Below, piece after piece: positions 1-8,534 of a DNA stretch of 35,838 nucleotides (positions are counted from its first letter, which is position 1; each line of letters begins with the position of its first letter). The notes beneath the pieces were generated by a model. That model searched no databases. It was given only the letters and a program-made list of their open reading frames with translations, and had not been told where the DNA came from. This DNA is from a virus, in the IMG/VR virus record IMGVR_UViG_3300049595_001256, positions 1 to 35,838 of that record, one strand, 5' to 3'. A program made the position numbers and the translations under genes.

Positions 1-783
1 AACATTAAAAATGTTAAAAATATATAAGTCACTTTCGTATTTCCCATCACCTAAACTATATACTTCAAAAGTATCAACCCCATTGTAGTTAAAATTTAAT
101 TTAACAAACTCTCCCGGTGTTAATCCATGTTTCATCGGACATATACATTTAATAATCCCTCTTCCGTTATATACAGTTGTATCATCATTTTCAACCACAA
201 AAGGAATCCCGTCTGAAGCGACCCAATCTAATGTAACTGCGTTTGAAATTGATGGTATTTTAATAATAGCATTTAATTGTTTTTGATAATCATTTTCAAA
301 TGGATAACTAACATAATGCGTCCAATTATATGTTGAAGCACTTTTGCTTACAAAAGTCAAATGATTATATGGTGGTTGAGTATAACCCGGAACATTGTAA
401 TCAGTTCTAATAAAATCAAATTCATTATATTGTGGAAATCCTGACCAAATAACACTTGGATTTATACCAGTTGGGGTACAATTATTCGCCGCCGCTTGAG
501 CTTCATTAACATAATACAGATTATTTTCAAATGGTATGTAATCCGTACTACCTGTATATGAATTATTAAATAATAATGAAAATTTACAGGTAGGTCTAAA
601 TATATCAGATTTTTGTCTTTCATCATCAAACACTTGTTCCAAACTAACATCAATATTCCTATCAAATTCAACATTTATTTGAGCGGTTTGAACTAAAGGA
701 ACATTGAACATCAGATTGGTGTCTGGTGCCGATTTATATCGTAAAGAACCTAAAATTACTCTAGTATCAATTCTATTTCCCAT
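1..783 (-). CDS. Structural protein, 3' end cut by window (unknown function)
   Basis: An ATG at 783 opens a frame of 261 codons with no stop before the window edge, so the C-terminus is missing. The protein starts MGNRIDTRVILGSLRY. It is rich in Asn, Tyr, Phe and Thr, like its neighbours, with no signal peptide or membrane helix; one CICP motif occurs near residue 220. I do not recognise the family. The start follows the stop of the 1762-aa gene after one base (TAATATG), so the two are probably translationally coupled. Position after gp25, gp6 and the 1762-aa gene matches where T4 carries gp7, gp8 and further wedge proteins, so a baseplate or tail-appendage role is likely. That role is inferred from position only. 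Confidence 0.75.
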   Translation of the reverse strand, partial: MGNRIDTRVILGSLRYKSAPDTNLMFNVPLVQTAQINVEFDRNIDVSLEQVFDDERQKSDIFRPTCKFSLLFNNSYTGSTDYIPFENNLYYVNEAQAAANNCTPTGINPSVIWSGFPQYNEFDFIRTDYNVPGYTQPPYNHLTFVSKSASTYNWTHYVSYPFENDYQKQLNAIIKIPSISNAVTLDWVASDGIPFVVENDDTTVYNGRGIIKCICPMKHGLTPGEFVKLNFNYNGVDTFEVYSLGDGKYESDLYIFNIFNV

Positions 784-784
784 A

Positions 785-3700
785 TTATAATGTTGTTGTT
801 GTATCTAACCATTTAGTTGTGAATCTATCAAATGCCGATTTACCTTTTTTCAATCCAAAATAAAAATAAAACGGAGCTCCGGTATTAAACAATCTGTCAT
901 CATATGAATTTGATTCAATAGAGTTAAACTCCGGATTTAATGTTCCATCAGGATAAACAGAATAAATATAACCTTTAAAGTATTTGTTTTCAGGACTTTG
1001 AGATGTTCTCATATATCTTGATGAAGGTTCAGTTCTGTCTAACAATTGATAAGGATAATTAAAAAATGCTGGGTTGTTTATTGGGTTAGTATACCACCCA
1101 TTTTTTTGAGACCCAAAAATACTATTGGTGTCATCTGGTTTTATATTCCATTGATAAAATGGAACCGTTTGAGTGAATACCGAAAAATAACTAAAAGTAC
1201 ACGGTTGATTCGCAATCCCATCAGGGTCAATAATCGTTCTTTTTGGTGATATAAAATCTCGCGTTTGAGTATCTGAAGAAAAGAAAACACCAAACACCAC
1301 CTTATTAATATCACTTGACGGGTTATAATATATTGGGTTTTGTTGTCCAGCAGGATTGTCAGGATAATTTAATGATTGGAACGGCGCCACCGATAATTCA
1401 GAATTAATAGCAATCATTTGAGCATAATCACCATCAATCATAAGTTTAGTTCTACTGAAAAATGATAGGATACCAGTATTATTTAACCCAATTTTTTGCA
1501 AAAATCCGGGACTAGCTAATCTTGTAATAATTAAAAGATTTAATAATTCAGAAACATCACCATAACTTGACGTATTTAACCTATTCATAACATACCCATC
1601 AAAATCATCAGACATAACCAATTCTTGTATATATAAGTTTCTTGGTCCTAAATCCATGATAGTTGTTGGATATTTTAAATTTTTTAAATTACCACCATAA
1701 CCACCAAATATACCTTCTATAACTGAAGCAGGACGAGGTCTATCCATACCAATAAATTCAGAAATACTATCATTCCAAGGACTACTTCTATAATAAAAAT
1801 TATTAGTGTCTTGGTCAAAATAAATATTTTCACTACAAATTCTACTCACAGGTCGATTTTGACTATTGAAAACAATATCATTAGAAAATGAAAAAGTGTA
1901 AAGAACTCCATTAATCCAATTGTTCGTAAATAAATGAGAAAATACATTTCTACATGCACCAAACATTACTTGAATCCTATTTGTCCATTCAAACACTACT
2001 TGAAAATCTTGACCTGATAATAAAGAAAGTATTGGTTGAGTAATTAATATGTAACAACCACCATCAAACTTAACTTTACCACCACCAAAACTCCAACAAG
2101 AATTTCCTTTATCATATATTCTTAAATTATTTTTTCCACCAATTTCTTCACTATAATAACACCCTAACGGTGCCATATCACCACAATTAAATGACTTTAA
2201 AATTTGATTAACAAGTTCTGGTTCAGCATCCGGACCAACTATTGGTTCAGGTGCAAAAGCCCCCGCTTCTCCCACAAATACATTTGATGACCCCGTACCA
2301 CCAACACTTTGATTAATAGTTGCACCATCATCAGTTACAACAAAAATTGCAAAATTAGTGTTTGTGTGTAAAGGGAAACTATTACCTAAATTATTTTGTA
2401 CAACTGTTGATGTTGGTAATCTATCAGACCTCATCACTATTTTACGTTGATTAACACTAGTTAAATCAAAATTTAAAACCGCCGTACTTGGATATTTTGG
2501 CGCGTAATAAATACCTTCAACTGAAAATGGGTTACTTCCAGTAGTTTGATTTATATCTAATCTCTGATAAAACATAGTACCACCTTCAACTATCTCACCT
2601 AAATAATAACCTCTATTATCATTAGGAGAAACGTTGTATGTTCCCGCTCTTCTATTATAAGGAACACTAAATACTATACACTGTATGTCATAAGTATACT
2701 GAATGTCCCACTCCATAATAAACCCATTCCAACCACGCGTTCCTTCTTGATAAGGAAATGGTGGGTTATCATCATTCGTATATTGGTTAACCACTTTAGA
2801 CACTGTAGATGATGGTGATGTCACGGATGATAATGTAGGAAGTCCATTTACCGGAGTAAAACCACCGTTTGTTGTATCTAAATTAGAATAATACGTATGT
2901 AAATTACTCGAGAAAGCACTAAAACCAAATGTTTCAAATAATGGGTTAGGTGGTGTTATAGATGGTAGAAAACGAAACGAATTAAAATAAAAATCAGATG
3001 TTAAATTACTATTAGTAATATGATTAACACAATTTAAAGTACCTTGAATTGGGTAATTTAATTTATATTTTTCACCCATTACTATTGTTGATGAATTACC
3101 AAAATTATAACCAAATAATCGACTTAAATCATATTGAACTTTAGTTCTACTTGAATTAGGGTCAACACCTCTAACCAAGAAAATAACTTTCTGTTTATCC
3201 ATTGATTTATAATAATCTATAGGTGAAAAATATCTTTCTATTGTTGACCAAGACAAGTGTGGATTACAAGGAAACGCAAATTCTTGAGGTTGGCTTACAC
3301 GATAAAATCTCATATCGTTATTTAAAAACCTATTATAAAATGAATTATTGCTGTTCCAATCATTAGGTAATGAAGCCGTACTAGTATTACACATTCCACT
3401 ATATTGAGCATAAGTCATACCTGTAATAACTTGAAAATATTCAACATCCATAGGGAATCTAGCATATCGAGGGTCACCTGAAAAAGTAACAATTTGATAT
3501 GATACAGATTGATTACCTGAAGTACCATCAGGATTTGCATAAGTAATCGAAATTGTTCCGGGATTAGTTGTTGACCCACTATTTATTGTCGTACCTGTAA
3601 TGGTATTTGTACCATACTCATTTAATGTAGTTCCGGTATTAATAACATTTTTATCTTTTGATAGAGTAAAATCTTGAAAAGATAACATAGTACCCGCTTC

Positions 3701-6073
3701 TAAATTTGTTGCACTTTGAGTACATACTATCGCAACCACATTATCATAATGAAAATTAGTTGTTGGTGTCGGAGGATTTAAATCCGGTTGAAATGTTACT
3801 TTAATTCTATTAACCCCCCCACCAGGATTATCACCACTTTCATTAAAATATTTTCCTTTAGTATTAAACAAATTTAATCTTTCAGATACAGTTAAACTCG
3901 ATGAAAAATATAAATATTCAGGATTATCCGCAGATAATGCAGGGTCTTCGTCATCATTTGTTGATATAACTGAAGTAGGAACTCTTGTTGAGGGTGTAAA
4001 TGACGCATTGTCAGCATTACCCAAACCATCTCCCGCAAATAAATTTTGATAAACAGAATCACCTGTGTTAACACCGGGTACAGGTGGTGGTCCGGGTGTT
4101 CCATTATTTAATCTATTAATCTTATATTGTGAGGCGATTTCAAATGGGGTTAATAATGATGAACCAGCCCCTTCAGGAAGAGATTCGTCTGGCGCGTCTA
4201 TTTCTAATTGTTCTACATCAGGTTCATCTTTAGGTAAATCTCCATTATCACCACAATCACAAAATGAACACTCCGGATAAGATAAATTTGGTATTTTAAT
4301 ATTTTTTAACTTATCAGGAAATTCAAGAATTTGTTTTGCCAAACGATTAGCGTCTGATATACCAGGACAATTCATTTTGTCTCTTAATTTTCTAAATCGT
4401 CTACCAATTATCGGCAATGCCCCAAGAATACCTAAAAGTGGTTTTAAAATAGCCGCACAAATAAACCCAACAAGAAGTATTAAAGGATAAAGAATAACGA
4501 CTAATATTATTCCTATAACTTTAAGAACAAACCAAAGAATATGAATAACAGGTATTAATGAGATAAAAACAGGTCTGAATAAAAACAACATTATCCAAAA
4601 TAAAAAATAAATTAAGTCAAACCTAAAAACACCATCATTTGTTGGAAATTTATTGTTCTCACTTTCACAAGAATCATCAATAATATTTTTAATACCAATA
4701 AATTGTGTATTTAAATACCCTTTTCTATATTGGTCAACTAATTGAGATACAGTATAAACTTTATTATATTGCATTAAATAAAACGTATCTGTACAATCTA
4801 TTGCCGATTGAAAATCAACATAATCATCCCAATCTAAACTAAACGCATATGACTTCTTTTGAAGTGTTGCGTTTGGGTTTGAACCACTAGTTGTCCAACC
4901 GTGTTCTTTAACATTTGGTACTAAAAAATACCCTCTTCTAACAGGTTCTGATATTGATGGTGATTGATTCCATTTAACTTTGAATCGGTATTTACCTTTA
5001 GTCGGGATACCTTTTTTAGGGTCATCAGATATAACTTGTTCCCCAAACTCATTAGTTATTAAATAATCTAAATTCATTGGGACATCTACTAACCACGCAC
5101 CATTATCATCAATAACTTGACCACCTTCTTCTAAATCCACTGTCTCTAAAATTGGTTTACCCTGAGCATCTAAAAAAATAGTTTGTCTTATTGCTAATAT
5201 TTCTCCCGGGCCGGTTACTAAAGTACATTGTGAACCGGATTTAAGTCGGGGTTTACAATTTCTCGGAAGGGCTTCGTCATCGTTACTTGAAACAATCGAA
5301 CCCATAAAGATGGATGTTGGTCTAATATCAATACCGGATTCTTTAGATAAATCAAAATCAGTTCTTGTTATACCCAAATTACATATTTCAGGTTGACCCC
5401 ATAACGGCTCAACCTCAATAGTTCTATTAAAATTAATAATTTGAGGTAACGAATTTAAATTTGATGATGCTTTGAAATTTATACCAGCAACTTGAGTTGG
5501 TGTTGCAAGACCCATTCTAATTAAATCTTGAGGTGATAATGAAAATTCCCCAATATCTGATAAGTCAATATCAACAACAACTGTTTGACTTCCGGTTGGT
5601 ACACCAAAAATCATATAGTCACCGCTAGAGTTTGTTACAGTAGAGTATTTGTAGTATTTATCGTATACCTGTATTAAAGTTGGGTCGGTTAAAACATCCT
5701 TCCGATTAAAAAAAGTTCCTGTTGGATTATGTCCACTATGAGATTTAACATATGGTAGTAGATTATATCTATAACCATCTTCATTTAAATCTGTTAATGT
5801 TTTATACGGATATAAATCAGAAGTAACAGGATTAAGTTCGTCATTTGTGTCTAAAGGTATAAACACAGAAACTTTAGCATTTGGAATACCAAAACCATTG
5901 TTCACACTTACCCTACCAACAATTACCCCGTAATCAGAGCATTGTCTAGTATATATTTGACTTTGTAATAATTTTAGAGATAGTATTTCTAAATACTCAA
6001 ATTCTTGGTCTATCAAGACGTTAAGTGATTTGTCAACACCAGGCTCAGTACGTATTCTAAATGAATTGGACAT
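785..6073 (-). CDS. Giant baseplate/tail protein with Ig-like domains and a hydrophobic segment
   Basis: A 1762-aa protein directly downstream of gp6, the position of T4 gp7 (about 1030 aa), though I cannot show homology to gp7. Residues about 48-170 resemble a CarboxypepD_reg/CnaB-like beta-sandwich: a GVIVGRVSVNNGFGIPNAKV strand pattern, then SSGDYMIFGVPTGSQTVVVD. A second region of similar style lies at about 295-368. Residues about 484-560 are extremely hydrophobic and could form two or three membrane helices, ending in a basic stretch (RRFRKLRDK). A cysteine cluster follows (C569, C602, C605, C607). The rest, to the C-terminus, is Asn/Tyr/Ser-rich beta-type sequence without recognised motifs. 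The start at 6073 is the first ATG after an AT-rich 71-base gap. Likely a virion baseplate wedge or host-contact protein; the product name is inference, the gene itself is secure. Confidence 0.8.
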   Translation of the reverse strand: MSNSFRIRTEPGVDKSLNVLIDQEFEYLEILSLKLLQSQIYTRQCSDYGVIVGRVSVNNGFGIPNAKVSVFIPLDTNDELNPVTSDLYPYKTLTDLNEDGYRYNLLPYVKSHSGHNPTGTFFNRKDVLTDPTLIQVYDKYYKYSTVTNSSGDYMIFGVPTGSQTVVVDIDLSDIGEFSLSPQDLIRMGLATPTQVAGINFKASSNLNSLPQIINFNRTIEVEPLWGQPEICNLGITRTDFDLSKESGIDIRPTSIFMGSIVSSNDDEALPRNCKPRLKSGSQCTLVTGPGEILAIRQTIFLDAQGKPILETVDLEEGGQVIDDNGAWLVDVPMNLDYLITNEFGEQVISDDPKKGIPTKGKYRFKVKWNQSPSISEPVRRGYFLVPNVKEHGWTTSGSNPNATLQKKSYAFSLDWDDYVDFQSAIDCTDTFYLMQYNKVYTVSQLVDQYRKGYLNTQFIGIKNIIDDSCESENNKFPTNDGVFRFDLIYFLFWIMLFLFRPVFISLIPVIHILWFVLKVIGIILVVILYPLILLVGFICAAILKPLLGILGALPIIGRRFRKLRDKMNCPGISDANRLAKQILEFPDKLKNIKIPNLSYPECSFCDCGDNGDLPKDEPDVEQLEIDAPDESLPEGAGSSLLTPFEIASQYKINRLNNGTPGPPPVPGVNTGDSVYQNLFAGDGLGNADNASFTPSTRVPTSVISTNDDEDPALSADNPEYLYFSSSLTVSERLNLFNTKGKYFNESGDNPGGGVNRIKVTFQPDLNPPTPTTNFHYDNVVAIVCTQSATNLEAGTMLSFQDFTLSKDKNVINTGTTLNEYGTNTITGTTINSGSTTNPGTISITYANPDGTSGNQSVSYQIVTFSGDPRYARFPMDVEYFQVITGMTYAQYSGMCNTSTASLPNDWNSNNSFYNRFLNNDMRFYRVSQPQEFAFPCNPHLSWSTIERYFSPIDYYKSMDKQKVIFLVRGVDPNSSRTKVQYDLSRLFGYNFGNSSTIVMGEKYKLNYPIQGTLNCVNHITNSNLTSDFYFNSFRFLPSITPPNPLFETFGFSAFSSNLHTYYSNLDTTNGGFTPVNGLPTLSSVTSPSSTVSKVVNQYTNDDNPPFPYQEGTRGWNGFIMEWDIQYTYDIQCIVFSVPYNRRAGTYNVSPNDNRGYYLGEIVEGGTMFYQRLDINQTTGSNPFSVEGIYYAPKYPSTAVLNFDLTSVNQRKIVMRSDRLPTSTVVQNNLGNSFPLHTNTNFAIFVVTDDGATINQSVGGTGSSNVFVGEAGAFAPEPIVGPDAEPELVNQILKSFNCGDMAPLGCYYSEEIGGKNNLRIYDKGNSCWSFGGGKVKFDGGCYILITQPILSLLSGQDFQVVFEWTNRIQVMFGACRNVFSHLFTNNWINGVLYTFSFSNDIVFNSQNRPVSRICSENIYFDQDTNNFYYRSSPWNDSISEFIGMDRPRPASVIEGIFGGYGGNLKNLKYPTTIMDLGPRNLYIQELVMSDDFDGYVMNRLNTSSYGDVSELLNLLIITRLASPGFLQKIGLNNTGILSFFSRTKLMIDGDYAQMIAINSELSVAPFQSLNYPDNPAGQQNPIYYNPSSDINKVVFGVFFSSDTQTRDFISPKRTIIDPDGIANQPCTFSYFSVFTQTVPFYQWNIKPDDTNSIFGSQKNGWYTNPINNPAFFNYPYQLLDRTEPSSRYMRTSQSPENKYFKGYIYSVYPDGTLNPEFNSIESNSYDDRLFNTGAPFYFYFGLKKGKSAFDRFTTKWLDTTTTL

Positions 6074-6078
6074 AATAA

Positions 6079-6094
6079 TCTTTTTTAATAAATA
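6079..6094 (-). promoter_or_regulatory. TATTTAT box before the 1762-aa gene
   Basis: Minus strand reads TATTTATTAAAAAAGA, five bases before the ATG at 6073. Similar boxes precede several other late-type genes in the window (17773, 30039, 31955, 33527). It could be a late promoter element or just an AT-rich initiation region. Confidence 0.25.
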
Positions 6095-6144
6095 GTTTAT
6101 ATACTATTTTCAAAAGATAATTCAATAAATTTTAAAATAAATTG

Positions 6145-7983
6145 CTAAGAGAAATTAACCGTTTTAATATTTTTAACTCTCACATTGATATCTTTGTTTG
6201 GATATCTAACTTGATACACTTGTCTTGGTTCGGCAAAAATTGTATCATCAACTAATTCAATTTGTTTAGTTTCCGAATCAATATATCTTTGTGATGTTTG
6301 AGAGGAAGAATATTGACCACCAACTTTATTAAAAAATGTCATGTCAGAAACGGAAATAACCCCATTTTCACTTTGAACTAATCTTCTTAATTCTGATACA
6401 TTAACATTTTCACCCATTTCTTGGTTTGTTGGGTCAAAATAATCTGTGATTATATTAATTATTTGAGAAATAATAGAACCTTGATTTTGTGAATTGTCTA
6501 ACACAACGTCAACATTTATTGCTAAATCAATAACATTTGCACTTTCAATTGACACATAATCATTAATCATACGATAATTTGACAGGTAGTTTGCAACATT
6601 ATTTTTTAAAGTGTTTGAAACAATCTCAGTTAATCTACCAGTTTCATCATATGATAACATTTGAACTTTAATTTTATTATTCTCTTCAGTTATCGCAACT
6701 TTAGCCGGTGCTCCAAATTGTGAGGGCATTGTTCTAATGATTGATTCATAATCATTTACTGTAACTGCTCTGTTTTGTGCTGTAAAGTTATATGAAACTA
6801 AATTTCTAACTTCTTCTGTTGTTGGATAGTTTGCCCCACCAATAGCCGCTGTAATATTATTACATCTTAATGAATTAACCACAGTCGTATTAACTGATTC
6901 AGATGGACCATTCACAAAAAATGAAACTGTACCAATTTGTGTTATAACCCCAACACCTAAATTAGTTCCTGTACCACCACCAATTCTATATTGAACAAAT
7001 AATGTGGTATTAGGTTTTAAAGTACTACCTAATGCGAAGTTATTAGAATATTTGTATAAATTTAATGGTTTACCATCTCGGGCAAATTCTCTTAATTGTT
7101 CATCAGCCGATTGACTACCACCACCAAAGGTCATTTTAAAGAAACCTTCAGGTGTAAATTCTGTTATGAATTTAGTTGCGGTATTCACATATCTACCAAC
7201 TTTAATACCAGGGTTATCCGAAACTTTTGTTGGGTCTTCAATAAACACTCTATCTTGGGCTAAAGCCTGTACTTCAAACCATCTATTATCAACACCTAAA
7301 AATTCTTGATTTGAGGGTACATTGGCGTATTGAGTTCCATCTTTTAATAAAACACTTGTTACTCCTAAAACGGTCTTTTCAGGTAAAAATAATTCAAAAA
7401 ATGGTCTAACATCATTTGCGGTAATAACTCTTTTAAAAACTTTAGTTATACCATTAACAACGGTCTCACGTTTAACAATTGTATAATTTAATAACTTATT
7501 GTTTGAGTCGAAATTTGGGATTTTTAGTCTATTAGGAAATCCGTCTGCGTTTGATGGTGAAGAAAAATCAATATCATAAACAGTTTCAAATACTTGACCC
7601 GCGCCACTTACTTGAGAACCTCTACGTAGAATACCACAATACCTTAAATCCTCTTTATCTCCAAAAGCAGGTACAGTTATTGAAAAATCAACTAAAGCAA
7701 CTGAAGGTCTTTGACCCGGAACTTTTAATCCATAAGTTTTGGCGATGTTAAATACTGATGACCTTTGTTGAGCGTACTGTAATACCGTTTCTTGAATACT
7801 TCTATCTATGTTGAATTGAAGGTTGTCGGTAACCGCAGCGTTTAGGTCTAATAATACAGAGAATACACTCGCATCATTAAAGTTGTCAACTAAATCCGGA
7901 TAATAAGTTCTTGTAAAGTTTATTAACTCGGTTCTAATTGATTGGAAATCTCTCGTAGTATACGATATTTTTTTATTTGCCAT
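6145..7983 (-). CDS. 6: Baseplate wedge protein gp6 (baseplate J family)
   Basis: 612 aa, close to T4 gp6 (660 aa). The N-terminus (YTTRDFQSIRTELINF, then the FNDASVFSVLLDLNAAVTDN region) is typical of gp6 and baseplate J-like proteins. The middle is beta-rich with a GGGTGTNLGVGVI turn, followed by a TEEVRNLVSYNFTAQNRAVT segment and the YESIIRTMP motif that marks this family. gp6 dimers form the ring that joins baseplate wedges and passes the contraction signal. The start at 7983 lies six bases past the gp25 stop, so gp25 and gp6 are one transcription unit, the usual order in T4-like phages. The stop is TAG. Function is assigned from family resemblance seen by eye and from synteny. Confidence 0.9.
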   Translation of the reverse strand: MANKKISYTTRDFQSIRTELINFTRTYYPDLVDNFNDASVFSVLLDLNAAVTDNLQFNIDRSIQETVLQYAQQRSSVFNIAKTYGLKVPGQRPSVALVDFSITVPAFGDKEDLRYCGILRRGSQVSGAGQVFETVYDIDFSSPSNADGFPNRLKIPNFDSNNKLLNYTIVKRETVVNGITKVFKRVITANDVRPFFELFLPEKTVLGVTSVLLKDGTQYANVPSNQEFLGVDNRWFEVQALAQDRVFIEDPTKVSDNPGIKVGRYVNTATKFITEFTPEGFFKMTFGGGSQSADEQLREFARDGKPLNLYKYSNNFALGSTLKPNTTLFVQYRIGGGTGTNLGVGVITQIGTVSFFVNGPSESVNTTVVNSLRCNNITAAIGGANYPTTEEVRNLVSYNFTAQNRAVTVNDYESIIRTMPSQFGAPAKVAITEENNKIKVQMLSYDETGRLTEIVSNTLKNNVANYLSNYRMINDYVSIESANVIDLAINVDVVLDNSQNQGSIISQIINIITDYFDPTNQEMGENVNVSELRRLVQSENGVISVSDMTFFNKVGGQYSSSQTSQRYIDSETKQIELVDDTIFAEPRQVYQVRYPNKDINVRVKNIKTVNFS

Positions 7984-7988
7984 ATTCT

Positions 7989-8447
7989 TTAAATATTTAG
8001 GATTACAAAATCACTAGCGTTAAACACGTCATTATTTATTTGATAATCTATTTTTACTTTCGCAGTGTGTTCTTTAGTTCCAATACCCGGTACTCTAAAA
8101 ACACGTGTATCGTATTGGTCAACATAAGTACCTTTATCTTCTTCACCATCTGATGCCGCGGTGATACTTATGTTTTTAATTGTTATTCCCGGTATATATT
8201 CCTCAACAGCGTCCCTAATTTCAGCATCAATATCTGAAAATGTAGGACCATCTAATGGTTCAAATATAAATTCATACAATCTTGTACCAAAATCGGGTAA
8301 AAAATATCTACTTCCTTTTCTAGTCAATAATAAATGTATTAAGTCCGTTCTTGTTTCTTGAGTACTATCTGTGGAAAGGTCTAAATACTTTCCATCATAA
8401 GAATCCCTAAAAGGGAAATTAATACCATATGTTTTTCCATCTGCCAT
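7989..8447 (-). CDS. 25: Baseplate wedge protein gp25 (GPW/gp25 family)
   Basis: 152 aa from the ATG at 8447. An upstream in-frame start at 8510 would add 21 hydrophobic, unlike-family residues and would lie inside the terminator hairpin, so I reject it. The chosen N-terminus is MADGKTYGINFPF. The family core is clear: LIHLLLTRKGSRYFLPDFG, then TRLYEFIFEPLDGPTFSDID. This is the lysozyme-like wedge fold of GPW/gp25 (PF04965), which sits at the sheath-baseplate contact and starts sheath assembly. T4 gp25 is 132 aa. The gene begins a new transcription unit after the nrdA terminator and is followed by gp6. Confidence 0.92.
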   Translation of the reverse strand: MADGKTYGINFPFRDSYDGKYLDLSTDSTQETRTDLIHLLLTRKGSRYFLPDFGTRLYEFIFEPLDGPTFSDIDAEIRDAVEEYIPGITIKNISITAASDGEEDKGTYVDQYDTRVFRVPGIGTKEHTAKVKIDYQINNDVFNASDFVILNI

Positions 8448-8469
8448 ATCTATAAATATAGTGTCGTAA

Positions 8470-8485
8470 TTATTTCTTATAAATA
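8470..8485 (-). promoter_or_regulatory. Possible TATTTATA-type box upstream of gp25
   Basis: Minus strand reads TATTTATAAGAAATAA between the nrdA terminator and the gp25 start. A second copy (TATTTATAGATATGGC) overlaps the start codon at 8443-8458. Some promoter must lie in the 43 bases between terminator and ATG if gp25-gp6 is transcribed separately, and I find no TTGACA-type -35 there. Confidence 0.3.
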
Positions 8486-8490
8486 GAGTA

Positions 8491-8520
8491 AAATAAAAAA
8501 TCACGACCAAAGTCGTGATT
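8491..8520 (-). terminator. Rho-independent terminator after nrdA
   Basis: On the minus strand a perfect 9-bp stem (AATCACGAC / GTCGTGATT, plus coordinates 8499-8507 and 8512-8520) closes a TTTG loop and runs straight into TTTTTTATTT. It starts 14 bases after the nrdA stop and separates the replication/nucleotide cassette from gp25-gp6. Confidence 0.88.
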
Positions 8521-8534
8521 AATATTTATTTCTA

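Noticed and set aside
462-674. Minus-strand 70-codon frame inside the partial gene
   Set aside because: Overlaps the longer 261-codon frame, which is coupled to the upstream gene and runs the whole stretch.
8448-8510. Longer gp25 starting at 8510
   Set aside because: The start would lie in the terminator hairpin and add a hydrophobic stretch not expected in gp25; ATG 8447 begins a typical family N-terminus.
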